A stretch of 64,000 nt of DNA from Kutzneria sp. 744 (GTDB lineage: Bacteria; Actinomycetota; Actinomycetes; Mycobacteriales; Pseudonocardiaceae), in assembly GCF_000568255.1 (NCBI RefSeq), contig NZ_KK037166.1:1609881-1673880 (forward strand). Reading direction: 5' to 3'. Positions 24,132 to 34,334 of this stretch are shown piece after piece (the stretch's first letter is position 1; each line of letters opens with the position of its first letter). The position numbers were made by a program, and so were the translations under genes. Under the pieces are notes generated by a model. The model did no database searches. It was not told the origin of the DNA and saw nothing but the letters and a program-made list of their open reading frames with translations.

Positions 24132-25172
24132 ATGAGCCTGCCCGTGACCATCCGCCTCGCCAGGCCCGCGGTGTCCGTGCGGGTGCGACCACGCGTCGCT
24201 CTGGTCGGCCTCGTGCTGCTGGTGCTGGCGTTTCTGTTGCTGTGCTTGGGCATGACCATCGGCGAGGTGCCGATGGGGCTGTCCGACGTGCTGTCCGGGC
24301 TGTTCGGCGTCGGCGACACCGGGAACGGCTACATCGTGCAGGAGCTCCGGCTGCCGCGGGCGCTGACCGGCCTGTTGGCCGGGCTGGCGTTCGGCGCCTC
24401 GGGCGCGGTGTTCCAGACCATCACCCGCAATCCGCTGGCCAGCCCCGACATGATCGGGATCAACGCCGGCGCGGCAACAGCTGTTGTCGCCGGCCTGGCC
24501 TTCGGTTTCGGCGATGGGCTCGGCAGCACCTCACTCGGGCTGCTCGGCGGTCTGGCATCCGGATTGATCGTCTACGTGCTGGCGTGGCGGCGCGGCACCA
24601 GCGGCTACCGCATTCTGTTGGTGGGCATCGGTATTTCGGCGATGTGCACCAGCCTGACCGACTATCTGCTCAGCAAGGCGCAGATCACCGAGGCGCAGGC
24701 GTCGATGGGCTGGCTCGTCGGCAATCTGGCCAATCGCGGCTGGGACAACGTGGTGCCACTGTTCGCGGCGTTCGTCGTACTCTTTCCTTTGGTGCTGGGC
24801 CTTTCACGGTGGATGAGCACGCTCCAGCTCGGGGACGAGGTGGCCGCCGGTCTCGGCACCCCGGTGCAGCCCGTGCGGCTCGGCCTGTTGTTGGCCGGCG
24901 CCGGTCTCGTCGCGTTCGCCACGGCTTCGGCCGGCCCCATCGCCTTCGTGGCCCTGACCGCCCCGCAGATCGCGCAGCGGCTGGCCCGGCTGTCGTCGCC
25001 GCCGGTCGTCGCGTCCGCGCTCGGCGGCGCGGTTCTGGTGCTGGGCAGCGACATCGTGGCCCGCGTGATCACCCCGACCGGCCTGCCGGTCGGCATCGTG
25101 ACCGGCGCGCTCGGCGCCCCGGTCCTGCTCTGGCTGCTGGTCAGGGCCAACCGTTCCGGCTCCGGAGGCTGA
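24132..25172 (+). CDS. FecCD-family iron-siderophore permease, subunit 2
   Basis: A 346-residue FecCD permease that pairs with subunit 1. It has the family's ELRLPRALTGLLAGLAFGASG region, QTITRNPLASPDMIG and the late GPIAFVALTAPQIA loop that contacts the ATPase. The ATG lies one base after the previous stop. Hydrophobic helices run through the whole length. The ATPase gene follows after three bases. Confidence 0.95.
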   Translation: MSLPVTIRLARPAVSVRVRPRVALVGLVLLVLAFLLLCLGMTIGEVPMGLSDVLSGLFGVGDTGNGYIVQELRLPRALTGLLAGLAFGASGAVFQTITRNPLASPDMIGINAGAATAVVAGLAFGFGDGLGSTSLGLLGGLASGLIVYVLAWRRGTSGYRILLVGIGISAMCTSLTDYLLSKAQITEAQASMGWLVGNLANRGWDNVVPLFAAFVVLFPLVLGLSRWMSTLQLGDEVAAGLGTPVQPVRLGLLLAGAGLVAFATASAGPIAFVALTAPQIAQRLARLSSPPVVASALGGAVLVLGSDIVARVITPTGLPVGIVTGALGAPVLLWLLVRANRSGSGG

Positions 25173-25175
25173 CAC

Positions 25176-25985
25176 ATGACATCGGACACGCCCTCGCTGC
25201 GGGTGCAGGGGCTGCGCGTCGCCTACGACGACCGGATCGTCATCGACGGCCTCGACCTGAACATCCCGCCCGGCCAGATCACCGCCGTCGTCGGGCCGAA
25301 CGCGTGTGGCAAGTCGACCTTGTTGCGTACGGTGGCCCGTTTGTTGACGCCTCAGTCCGGCGGCGTTTTCCTTGACGGCCAGTCGATCCATCAGCTGCCG
25401 ACCCGTCAGGTGGCCCAGCGGCTGGGAATTCTGCCCCAGTCCCCCATCGCCCCCGAGGGCATGACCGTGTCGGATCTCGTCAGCCGTGGCCGGGCCCCGC
25501 ATCAGACGTGGTGGCGGCAGTGGTCCACTTCGGACGAAGGTGCCGTACGGAATGCCTTGGCGGCCACGGAGATGACCGACCTGGCCGACCGCCGCGTCGA
25601 TGAGCTTTCCGGCGGGCAGCGACAGCGGGCGTGGATCGCCATGGCCGTCGCCCAGGGCACGCCCGTGTTGCTCCTGGACGAGCCGACCACCTACCTGGAT
25701 CTTGCCCATCAGATCGACGTTCTGGACCTCGTCGTCGACCTGAACCGCGACGAGGGCCGGACCGTTGTCATGGTGCTGCACGATCTTCCTCAGGCCTGCC
25801 GCTACGCCGATCACCTGATCGCAATGAAGGCCGGCCGGATCGTCGCGTCCGGCCGGCCTTCCGAGGTCATCACCGAGGAGCTGGTGGACACCGTGTTCGG
25901 CGTGCGCTGCCGGGTCAGTCCCGACCCGGTCAGCGGCACGCCGATGGTGATCCCGATCAGCCGGCACCACCAGGGTGTCAGCTGA
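25176..25985 (+). CDS. siderophore ABC importer ATPase (FepC/FecE type)
   Basis: A 269-residue ATPase with Walker [10 protein letters not shown], signature LSGGQRQR and Walker [13 protein letters not shown], followed by the H-loop VLHDL. It belongs to the iron-siderophore importer class and would energise the two permeases. The 3' end overlaps the 3' end of the convergent ornithine monooxygenase gene by 8 bases. Confidence 0.96.
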   Translation: MTSDTPSLRVQGLRVAYDDRIVIDGLDLNIPPGQITAVVGPNACGKSTLLRTVARLLTPQSGGVFLDGQSIHQLPTRQVAQRLGILPQSPIAPEGMTVSDLVSRGRAPHQTWWRQWSTSDEGAVRNALAATEMTDLADRRVDELSGGQRQRAWIAMAVAQGTPVLLLDEPTTYLDLAHQIDVLDLVVDLNRDEGRTVVMVLHDLPQACRYADHLIAMKAGRIVASGRPSEVITEELVDTVFGVRCRVSPDPVSGTPMVIPISRHHQGVS

Positions 25986-27285
25986 CGCTGACCGCGTACC
26001 TGGGCATCAGGCTGGCACGTCGGTCCACAATGGACGTCAGGATCTCGCCGACGCGCACCGCCGTGTTCGACAGCAGCGAGGACGTGATGCCGTGCGTGTG
26101 CTCCGTGCCGCCCTGGAGATAGATCCCGCCCCTGATCACGGATTCCGTCGTGATCCGGTAGTCCCTCTCGACCTTGAGGCGACCTTCTTCGTCCCGGGCA
26201 CACTGTTTGCTGAGGTCGCCCAACAGCGGCGTCGGATCGGCCGGCAGATACCCCGTGGCGTAGATGACCGCGTCGGCGTCGAGGACTGTGCGGTCGCCCG
26301 TGGTCAGCGATTCCACCGCCGCCGTGACCGTGCTGCCCGTGTCCACCACCTGCACCGGCCGGGACACGTTGAACAGGCGCAGTCGTTGCGTGCCGAGGAC
26401 TTTCTCGCGGTAGACGCGGCGGTAGAGCTCGTCGATCAGGTCGACGTCGACCGCCGAGTAGTTCGTGGAGCCGTGGTAGCGCATCAGACGGTCCTTGACC
26501 GGTTCGCCCGCGCGGTAGAACTGGTCGACCGCTTCGGGGTCGAAGATCCGGTTCGCGAAGGAGCTGTCGTCGGCCGGGCTGTAGCCGTAACGGGCGAACA
26601 CCGCGCAGATCTCGGCGCGAGGGAACTCGTCGTGCAGCAGCGCCGCGACCTCCGCCGCGCTCTGGCCGGCGCCGATGATCACGAACCTCCTGGGGTCCTT
26701 CATGGTGGGGATGCGGCGCAGCAGTTCGTTGTTGTGCCAGACCCTGGGGCCGGTGGTGATGCCTTCCGGCAGCTGCGGCCGCAGACCGGTGCCCATCACC
26801 AGGTTGCGGGCCCTCAGCATCGTGCCGTCCGACGTCCGCACGTCGAGGAAAGCGATTTCCTCGCCGTCATGGACCGGTTGCACGTCGACCACTTCGACGC
26901 CGTAGGAGACCACGTCGTCGACCTTGGCCGCCGCCCATTCGAAGTAGTCGTGGAACTCCACGCGGAGCGGGAAGAGGTTTTTGTGGTTGATGAAATCGAC
27001 CAGGCGGCCGGCCGAGTGCAGGTAGTTGACGAACGTGAACTCGCTGGTCGGGTTGCGCATCGTGACCAGGTCCTTGAGGAACGACACCTGCATCGTGGCG
27101 GTGTCGATGAGCATGCCCCGATGCCAGCCGAAGCGCGGTTGGCGTTCCAGGAAGTGCGCCGTGACCGGCTCCGCCGCGTTCGCGTTGTGCTCCGCGAGGG
27201 CGATCGCCAGCGCCAGGTTCGAGGGCCCGAACCCCACCCCTACGAGGTCGTAGATCGGAACCTGCTCGCCGGCCTCAGCACTCAT
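25978..27285 (-). CDS. L-ornithine N5-monooxygenase (SidA/PvdA-like), siderophore tailoring
   Basis: A 435-residue flavin-dependent N-hydroxylating monooxygenase. It has the FAD site [12 protein letters not shown], the substrate segment [15 protein letters not shown], the NADPH site [10 protein letters not shown] and the C-terminal ATGY motif. These enzymes hydroxylate the side-chain amine of ornithine or lysine to begin hydroxamate formation; ornithine is favoured here by resemblance to ornithine-type members. It stands alone behind a strong iron box, convergent with the importer genes. The product would be loaded by the NRPS. No separate acyl- or formyltransferase for the hydroxamate was seen nearby. 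Confidence 0.95.
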   Translation of the reverse strand: MSAEAGEQVPIYDLVGVGFGPSNLALAIALAEHNANAAEPVTAHFLERQPRFGWHRGMLIDTATMQVSFLKDLVTMRNPTSEFTFVNYLHSAGRLVDFINHKNLFPLRVEFHDYFEWAAAKVDDVVSYGVEVVDVQPVHDGEEIAFLDVRTSDGTMLRARNLVMGTGLRPQLPEGITTGPRVWHNNELLRRIPTMKDPRRFVIIGAGQSAAEVAALLHDEFPRAEICAVFARYGYSPADDSSFANRIFDPEAVDQFYRAGEPVKDRLMRYHGSTNYSAVDVDLIDELYRRVYREKVLGTQRLRLFNVSRPVQVVDTGSTVTAAVESLTTGDRTVLDADAVIYATGYLPADPTPLLGDLSKQCARDEEGRLKVERDYRITTESVIRGGIYLQGGTEHTHGITSSLLSNTAVRVGEILTSIVDRRASLMPRYAVSVS

Positions 27286-27329
27286 GTCGCTCCCTCTGTC
27301 CGCCCCGGTTCAGGGAACCCTAACCTAAC

Positions 27330-27348
27330 TTAGGTGAGCCTATCCTAG
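27330..27348. promoter_or_regulatory. iron box before the ornithine monooxygenase
   Basis: On the minus strand CTAGGATAGGCTCACCTAA matches the IdeR/DmdR1 consensus at 16 of 19 positions. A second partial copy (CCTAACCTAACTTAGG) overlaps on its downstream side, as is common where two repressor dimers bind. Confidence 0.9.
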
Positions 27349-27381
27349 TACGATCGTGGTGATGTTCGTCCCGCTCCTCGT

Positions 27382-27413
27382 CAAGAGTTAAGGCCTGGAC
27401 GCAAGAGTTAAGG
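27382..27413. repeat. 12-bp direct repeat, 20-bp period
   Basis: CAAGAGTTAAGG occurs at 27382-27393 and again at 27402-27413, exactly two helical turns apart, upstream of the hypothetical gene at 27478. It could be a binding site for a tandem-binding activator. Confidence 0.6.
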
Positions 27414-27477
27414 ACGCTCCCCCGCCCTGTCGGCGGCGGACAATCGGCTCCGGACGACCGCCGCTCTTGGGAGTACC

Positions 27478-27993
27478 GTGCCGACGATTCCCGCCCCGAG
27501 ATCCGCCTGCGACCCGCTTCGCGGCGCCGCCGACACCTTCATCGTCTCGCTGCACACCGTCGTGCACGCCCCTCGTCAGACCGCCCGCACACGTGCCGTG
27601 CTCCGCGCCTGCCGTGACCACGTCTCCCGTTTCCTCCCCGGTCTCCCGTCCGACGCCCGGGTCATCAACACGCGGAACTGCCGGGACGGCGGCGGTGGCG
27701 TGTTGTTGCTGGACCACCCGCTCGGCGTCGGGGACACCTGCATCGTCGAGTACGAAGTCAACCTGGCGCCGGCCGATCACTGGGAGCAGGTGTTGACCGC
27801 GCCGGCTTGGGATCTGGTGATTCAGGTGCGGTTCCATGCCGCGGCCGTGCCGGTGCGGTGCTGGGGGTATCGGGGGGATAGGGGTGGGCGGGTGGTTGAG
27901 GAGGCCGTGGGGTTGACCGGCGGGAGGTCGGCGCACACGGTGACGCTGGATGCCCGGCCGGGGGTGCATGGCATTCGGTGGGAGTGGCGTTGA
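27478..27993 (+). CDS. hypothetical protein, resembles C-terminal part of actinobacterial HTH regulators
   Basis: A 171-residue protein starting at GTG. I do not recognise a named family. The segment around LLLDHPLGVGDTCIVEYEV and LVIQVRFHAAAVPVRCW resembles the small beta-rich C-terminal domain found behind a helix-turn-helix in many actinobacterial regulators, but no helix-turn-helix is visible here. It sits between the siderophore locus and the lanthipeptide locus. Possible explanations are a stand-alone sensor domain or a regulator that lost its DNA-binding half. Confidence 0.6.
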   Translation: MPTIPAPRSACDPLRGAADTFIVSLHTVVHAPRQTARTRAVLRACRDHVSRFLPGLPSDARVINTRNCRDGGGGVLLLDHPLGVGDTCIVEYEVNLAPADHWEQVLTAPAWDLVIQVRFHAAAVPVRCWGYRGDRGGRVVEEAVGLTGGRSAHTVTLDARPGVHGIRWEWR

Positions 27994-28206
27994 GTCTTTG
28001 AGGTGCCGCGCGAGATGAGAGACGGCGTGGCGTGCACGGACCGGGAACGTCAGGGGTGGGCGTGCGCGCCGGCTGACGTGAGCACGGGTTCGGGTGGCAA
28101 GGCCGCGACGGCGCGGAGATCCGTCAAGTACCGGGCGGGCTCCCGGACCCGACCGGCGGTGACGGCGGTGATGGACGCGCTGGCGTCACTGGCATAACGA
28201 TGTGGA

Positions 28207-28231
28207 GACCCGGACGACAACCGCCCGGGTC
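28207..28231. terminator. possible weak terminator
   Basis: A 7-bp inverted repeat (GACCCGG and CCGGGTC, loop 11) lies between the convergent hypothetical gene and the isomerase-like gene. The stretch 27994-28245 otherwise shows no convincing gene. Confidence 0.4.
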
Positions 28232-28245
28232 CTGTCCCCCAGTGA

Positions 28246-29034
28246 TCAGTAGCCGGGGAAGACGCGCCGCAGGTCGTCCAGGGTCAGTGAACCGGTGACC
28301 TTCACGGACTCCGGGGTGTGCTCGGCTGCGTGCCGACCGGAGAACAGCCGCACCAGGTACTCGGTCGGCGCGACGATCTTGGCCTCGGCGGCGGCCGGCA
28401 GGTCGGTCAGCTCGACCACGTCGTCGATGACCAGACCCAGGTCGCGGTCGGGCATGGTGGCCCGCACGGCGACCGTCACGGCGCCGTCGACCTGGTCGGC
28501 CTTGCCGGCGAAGCGCAGCAGCGGGCCGATGGTGTCGACCAACAGCACGGCGGCGTCACGGGCGACGGTGGCGGTGGGATCGAAGGCGACGTTGACGTCC
28601 CACGCGTGCAGGGCGAACTCGGTGAGCCGCATGCCGGCGACCCCGGCCACGTCCAGCGGCTGGGGCATGAAGCCGAGGTCGATCCGCAGCTCGACCAGCG
28701 CCCGGTCGTCCAACGCCTCGAAGGCGCCGACCAGCTCCTCGTTCACGGCGGGGAAGGCGGCGACCTGCTCGTCCGGAGTCATGCCGTCCCAGCGGGCCCA
28801 CACCTCCTTGTTGAAGTCCATGCCGGGGTTGGCGTCGCCGGCGAGGGCGGCGTCGAGGGACGCCTTGGAGATCACGGCGCCGCTGCCGAGGTGGCTGACC
28901 GTCTGGGCCACGGTCCAGTCCGCGGAGCCCGAGGTGCGCACGATGTCGTCCGGCCCCAGCGCGGCCAGCCGGCTGACGAGCTCGTCGTGGCCGCGACGCA
29001 GCGCGGCGATGATCTGGGCGGCTTGGCTGCTCAT
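28246..29034 (-). CDS. maleylpyruvate isomerase-family mycothiol-dependent protein (TIGR03083 type)
   Basis: A 262-residue protein of the DinB/maleylpyruvate-isomerase family. The N-terminal four-helix domain begins AAQIIAALRRGHDELVSRL and contains the WTVAQTVSHLGSGA segment with the metal-ligand His; a central HAWDVNVAFDP segment gives the second metal His region. A C-terminal SCP2-like domain ends at FPGY. Members use mycothiol, often for detoxification, and most have no known substrate. The start was placed at the ATG that begins the conserved N-terminus; an upstream extension to 29085 has no support. No strong ribosome-binding site is visible. Confidence 0.85.
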   Translation of the reverse strand: MSSQAAQIIAALRRGHDELVSRLAALGPDDIVRTSGSADWTVAQTVSHLGSGAVISKASLDAALAGDANPGMDFNKEVWARWDGMTPDEQVAAFPAVNEELVGAFEALDDRALVELRIDLGFMPQPLDVAGVAGMRLTEFALHAWDVNVAFDPTATVARDAAVLLVDTIGPLLRFAGKADQVDGAVTVAVRATMPDRDLGLVIDDVVELTDLPAAAEAKIVAPTEYLVRLFSGRHAAEHTPESVKVTGSLTLDDLRRVFPGY

Positions 29035-29094
29035 GTCGACAAGATAGTCGCTGCAGAATACCACCACCGCCCCACGGCGGGTCAAGGCGCCTGC

Positions 29095-29342
29095 ATCGCT
29101 TGAATCGCGCTCACCCTAGCCTCAACTGTACGTGTGTCTGGTTTAAATAGAGCCGCTCTGGCCCTATGCGAACTTCATAACCGGGATCGTAAACCTCACG
29201 GGGACCCCAGGCTATCCTTTGTTGAACCAGTGAGGGTATAGCCCGCGTACGGACAACCCCTCTATGGGGCGATACCCTACCGTCTTGAATCTAATTGCGA
29301 TAAGACTCCTGGCCTAACAACCACCTCACTAATCGAGCCTAA
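29095..29342. other. anomalous near-50% GC segment, random-looking, truncates a gene
   Basis: GC is about 53% by count over 29101-29340, in a neighbourhood near 70%. It has stops in all frames, no inverted ends and no recognisable gene. On its right it cuts the FAD/NAD(P)-binding gene: after the GECVED residues the reading frame abruptly uses TTA, ATT, AGT and AGA codons and ends. It most resembles gap filler or a misassembly; a foreign insertion is less likely. Confidence 0.7.
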
Positions 29343-30816
29343 GTCCTCCACGCACTCGCCCCGCGCCAACAGGGCCCGCACCAGGGGATCGTCGGCACGG
29401 CCGATGCTGGGCGGAGGCAGCCGGGCCTCGATCAGGCAGCGGGCGGTGAGCGTCGCGGCCTCGGTCACCGCCACGAAGCCGTCCGCACGAGGCGTGATCT
29501 CCAGGCCCGGCCCGAGGAAGCGGACGAACCCGGCGCGGGCCAGGGCCAGCATTTTCTTCTGTCCGCCGCCCCGGCGGTCCGCTGGTCAGGAAGCTGGTCA
29601 TGGGCAGGAACCGCTGCTCGATGTCGATCACCCGGGACGCCCCGGCGATGCGCCGCTCGGCCAGCAGCTCGTGCACCACGCCGAGAGCAGAGCCGATGCC
29701 GTTGACGGCCCCGATGAGCGGGCTGCGGTCCCGGTTGTTACGGACATCCAGCACCTCGGCCAGGAACCGCTCGGCGAAGGTGTGGAAATCCCCGCCGTGC
29801 CAACGCAAAGGCTCGAACAGGGCGTCGATGTCGAAGCGGTCGCCCGGTACTGCCTCCTCGATCAGGGCGTCCAGCTCAGCGGAACCCCAGTCGAACTTCT
29901 CGAACCCCGTGACGAAGTCCGCCCACTGGCCTCGGACCCGCTCCGGGTGGGCCAGGAAGAGCTCGTGGTAGTAGCCCCACGCCCCTTCCTTGACGACCAA
30001 CGGCCAGAGATCGGAACCGAAGTCCAAAGCAGCACCCGGCACGGTCTCCCGGTCCAGGAACTTGGGCAGCGGCGCGGGTTCCGCCAGCCGGTACCCGGGC
30101 TTGGCGTGATACGGCAGGCCGCTGCGGGAACCGGCGTACAGCACCGGTTCCCGCCCGCTCGGCTCGTACACCAGCTCCCCGCCGGGAACGCGGTGGAACT
30201 GGCCGCCGCGGCCTTCGGTGAGCAACACCATGTAGTCCACAAAGGTCAGCCCCAGGCCACGGGCGATCACCGGCGCACCGGCGGGGATCGCCGACACATC
30301 GGAGGCATAGCCGCTTGGCACGTAGGTCAGGCCGAAACGTCGAGCATGGTCGAGGTACTCAAGCTCCGCAGAGGAAGGCAGCGGGTCGATGTGCCCCTGG
30401 GCCAGAATCACGGCATCCACGTCAAACGCCACACCGGACGACAAAACAACCCGTCCGTCCACAATGTCCACAACGCGGTCGGTGTGCACGACCAGACGTG
30501 ACACACGAGACGCCGCCTGCTCGAACACCCACGAGAAGTACGCACCCGCCTGCGGCCGCGTGGCGAAGGCCGTCGCCGGCAGCCCGGACCACTCCCCCAG
30601 CGACGGCACGCCCGGCCCGAACATCGCCACCCCGGCGACGGTCGAGTTCATCCACAGCAGCGACGGCTGCCGTTCCCGCCAGATCCGTCCCGGACCCGGC
30701 GGAAAGGGGTCCACCACATGCACTTCGAGATCGAGAGAACCGGCAAGCGCGCCGAGCCGCTCCAGCACCGAGGTGCCGCGCGGCCCGGCGCCCACGATGC
30801 ACACCCGCGCGCTCAT
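29277..30816 (-). pseudogene. FAD/NAD(P)-binding oxidoreductase (PF13454 type), frameshifted and 3'-truncated
   Basis: The product begins with a Rossmann site VCIVGAGPRGTSVLERL and continues through segments typical of the NAD_binding_9 oxidoreductases found in actinobacterial metabolite clusters. A run of four C (29569-29572) carries one base too many: removing it joins FLTSGPPG to GGQKKMLALARAGF and restores one frame. The natural C-terminus is missing; the last 20 or so codons (from about 29342) are low-GC filler. Visible natural part is about 490 residues. The ATG overlaps the stop of the upstream adenylation-dehydrogenase gene (ATGA), so the two are translationally coupled and probably act in one pathway. 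Whether the gene is truly broken depends on the assembly. Confidence 0.8.
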
Positions 30817-33504
30817 GCGCTCGTGGTCAGCTGCCGCCGGTCGGCGCCGATGTAGTCGGCGACGGCCTTGGAGATCAGCAGCGGCTCGGCGACCCGCCTT
30901 CCCTGGTAGGCAACGTAATTGGCGACCATGCCACGGCCGCCGAACGGGGCGTTGCCGTCGTCGGCCTCCAGCAGCGTGGTGTTCAGGCACACCTCGTGCC
31001 GCTTGCGCAGCAGCTTCACCGTCTCCGGCAGGTCCCCGTACACCATCGCGCCCATCGCCCGCTCCTCCAGGAACGGCAGCGTCAGGATGTCGTGCAGGGC
31101 GCGCTGGTCGCCGTACACGACGACGTTGAAGATGGGCGCGAACAGCTCGTCGCAGGTCACCTTGTGCCCCTTGGGCCGCCGCAGCACGGTCGGCTCCAGG
31201 CTCATCCGGGACAGGTCGACGCGGCCGCCGTGCACGATGTGCCGGGCGTTGCGGTGCAGGTACTCCAGGGCGAAGCCGAACGCCTGCTCGTAGAACATCG
31301 GCGAGTAGTCGGCCTTGGGGTCGGACCGCTCCCCCAGCACCAGCTCGTCGATGCGCTTGCCGAGCGTGGCGAAGAAGCGCTCCTCCAGCGACTCGTGCAC
31401 GCACACCAGGTCCGGGCCGAAGCAGTCCTGGCCGGAGTTGAGCAGCCGGATCTCCAGCAGGTCGGTGACGGCCAGGTCGACGTCCGCGCCGGGGCCGACG
31501 ACGAACGGGTTGATGCCCTGGCCGTAGTACACGAACAGCTGATCGGGGCGCAGCTGGGCGCGGATCTTCTCGGCGTTGGAGTACGCCCCGGTGAACACCA
31601 CCACCTCGGAGGCGGCGGTCTCGCCGGTGACGAACTCCTTCTGGGTGCTGGTGGACAGCGTGATCGGCAGCCCGTGCACGGGGGCGAGCAGCTCGTGCAG
31701 GGCGATCAGCTGCCGGCGGATGTGCGCGGACGGCCGGAACACGACCTCCTCGCTGTACAGGGCCGGCACCAGCAGGTACAGCACGTAGCCGAACAGCGGG
31801 ACGTTGGACGGCATGAACACGGCGGTGCGGTTGACCAGCGGCGGCGACCACAGCGCGACCTCGGCGGCGGCGCCCTTGAGGGTGGCCAGCGCGGTGTTCA
31901 GCTCGCCGGCGGCGGTGCGGTAGTTGGACATCTCGGTGAGCACGCCGAGCACCTCGTCGCGGTGCTCCCGCAGGTACTGCTCGACCTTGCGCAGCGCGTC
32001 GACCCGCTCGGCCAGCGGGATCCGGCTCAGGTCGGTGCGCATGCCGTTGATGGCCACCGGGAACACCTCCTCCGGGTCGTCCTTGACCTGGCCCGCGGCC
32101 AGCTCGCGCAACGCCCGCTGATCGACCTTTCCGTTGTGGTTGAGGGGAAAGTTGTGCACGACGAGCACCTGGTTGGGCTGCTCGTGCACGGCCAGGCGCT
32201 CGCCGAACACGCGCCGCCAGTACTTCGGGTCGCGCCCGGACTCGTCGGCGACGACGAACACCAGCTTGCTGCCGCGGCGCTCATGCTCCAGCGCCACCAC
32301 ACGGACCGGCGCGCCGAAAGGCTTCGGCCTTACGTGCCAGGGCTTCCGGGTACAGGGTGTGCCCGTGCCGGTGCACCGCGCCCTTGCGGCCGAGCACGGC
32401 GACGTTGCCGTCCTCGTCGAGGTAGCCGATGTCGTTGGTGTGGTACAGGGTTCGCGTGCTCTCCAGGAACCGGCCGTCCTTGTCGATGGTGCCGACGAGC
32501 AGATCCTCGCTGCGCACCACCAGCTCGCCCACGACACCGGCCGGCACCGGGATGCCCTTGTCGTCGAGGACGTCGACCTCGAAGCCGTCCAGCGGCTTGC
32601 CGCACAGGTTCTCGTCGCCGGGCGCGGCCAGCGCGATGTTGCCGGCCTCGCTGCTGCCGTAGCCGTCCAGCAGCGGCTTGCCGGTGAACTCGCGGAACTT
32701 GGCGATCAGGGTGCTGCCCAGCGGCGCGCCGCCGACGCACCACATGCGCACGTGGGCCAGCTGGTCGGGGGTGACCTGGCGGTGGTCCATGACCCGCAGC
32801 AGCGAGTCGTAGGTCGACGGGGTGGTGTCGACGACGGTGACGCGCATGCTGGTGATGGCCTCGACGGCCCGGTCGAGCCGGGCCCGCGGCACGATCACCA
32901 GGCAGCACCGGCTCTGCCACCACAGCAGGATCAGCGACAGGCCGTACTGGTGCGAGAACGGCAGCATCGGCAGCATGACGTCGTCGTCACGGTAGCCCAT
33001 GCGGCGCGCGGTGGCGTCGATATTGCTGCGCACCGACCGTCCACTGCGGACGATGATGGCCGGCGCGCCGGTGGTGCCGGAGGTGAGCAGCACCAGGGCG
33101 TCCCGGCGGTTCCACCACGCCGAGAAGTCCAGGGCCAGCGGCTCGTCGGTGACGTTGGCGTCGGCCGCCGGCGCCACGTCGGCCATCCTCACGACCCGCA
33201 CCCCCGGCGGCGCGTCGGTGGCGACGGCGTCGCTGCCGAGCATCCACTGCACGGAGCGCAACGCGGGCGCGCGGTCCTCGGCCGACTGGTGCTCGTCCAG
33301 CAGCATGATGGACACGTCGAGATGGATCAGGGTGAGCAGCGCAAGCACGTAATCGGTGGAATTCGCGCCGACGAGGGCGACGCGGTCGCCCGACCGTAAG
33401 CCGGCCGCGACCAGTTTCCTCGCCAGGGCGGCGCACCGGCGGGCCACCGTCTGCGTGGACCAGACCGAACCCTCGCTGACCAGACGCACGTCGACGCTGC
33501 TCAC
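30813..33504 (-). CDS. adenylation domain fused to aldehyde dehydrogenase-fold reductase (one frameshift)
   Basis: An AMP-forming synthetase domain (residues 1 to about 470) fused to an aldehyde-dehydrogenase-fold domain (about 480-896). The first has LLTSGTTGAPAI, GYGSSEAG, the YHTNDIGYLD loop and the terminal NHNGKVD lysine. The second has the catalytic cysteine in NSGQDCF and a DELFAPIF segment. The usual ELGG general-base Glu is replaced (YYGQGINP), as in thioester-type dehydrogenases and reductases, so reduction of an activated acid to an aldehyde is plausible (inference). A run of three A (32317-32319) has one extra base; removing it restores 897 codons. GTG start with GAGGAG seven bases upstream. 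No carrier domain is present. It is divergent from the lanthipeptide operon. Confidence 0.85.
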
Positions 33505-34334
33505 CTGGTGCTCCTCTGCTCGTCGCATGCGAACATCGCACGGTTTCGGTGTTTCCTTGTTTCCTCAACTCGGGAAACACGGCTACGGACCTTTGTGTTC
33601 GACACGATCGACGCTCCCCTTCCAGGCCCGCGCGCCGTGAAGACGGCGCGCGACAACGGATTTGGTGAGCGGATCCCGGCGACTGCCGGGCGAATTCGAG
33701 GTGCTGGCCTGCGACGTGACCACCGTCATGAACGCTACCGGGCCCGGCCACGCGGTTCAAGAATGAAGCTCGGTTCGGCGTGGGAACGCATCCACCCCTG
33801 CCCCCGCGCACCCGTACGGACGTGGGAAGACGTTGCGCCGCACCGCCTACGCGCGAATCAAACGTCGTACGACGGTTGGAACACCGTGAAACACCGATGG
33901 AGTAGTCATTTGAGCGTGGCTCAAAGCCTCATCAGAATCGAACGGGATTTGCGGACCACGTTCGTAAGTGGTGTGCGAGCGTCGTTCGGGAAAGCGTGAC
34001 CGATCCGTCCGGGCAAGGCCGTTGACAGTCGAACGTCCTACCGGTAGTCGTGTAACCAGAGCGGAACGACTGGGGTGCAGTAACTGGGGTAGTGCTGGGG
34101 TGAGCGCGCAGAGGCGCGCCGTGAGCGCACGTTGGTGCGCCCCCCGGTGTGCGGCAGATGCGACTGCCGTCTTTCACGCCGTTCGCCACTGGGCGGGCCG
34201 AGGGTTCTCCTCGTGTGCCCGCGAATCAGGCATGCGGCCGTTTCACACCACACACACTCACGCTGTGGCGCGCCCTGGCGCGCCCACAGCCCGTTTCCCA
34301 TGGGCCGGAGCGGTCCGGAGGGAGCACACACACC
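33505..34334. promoter_or_regulatory. 830-bp divergent control region of the lanthipeptide locus
   Basis: No convincing gene is present. It holds an 8-bp inverted repeat GTGTTTCC/GGAAACAC (33549-33556, 33573-33580), a 9-bp hairpin GCGCGCCGT/ACGGCGCGC (33630-33651), a 17-bp palindrome TTTGAGCGTGGCTCAAA (33909-33925), and three CTGGGGT copies at 34070, 34084 and 34095. These are candidate regulator sites and an untranslated-leader hairpin for the two divergent operons. Confidence 0.55.

Noticed and set aside
28003-28197. Possible 64-residue gene between the hypothetical and isomerase-like genes
   Set aside because: No ribosome-binding site and no recognisable composition; probably non-coding.
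30813-33504. Carboxylic acid reductase
   Set aside because: True carboxylic acid reductases have a carrier domain and an SDR-type reductase; this fusion has neither, so the name was not used.
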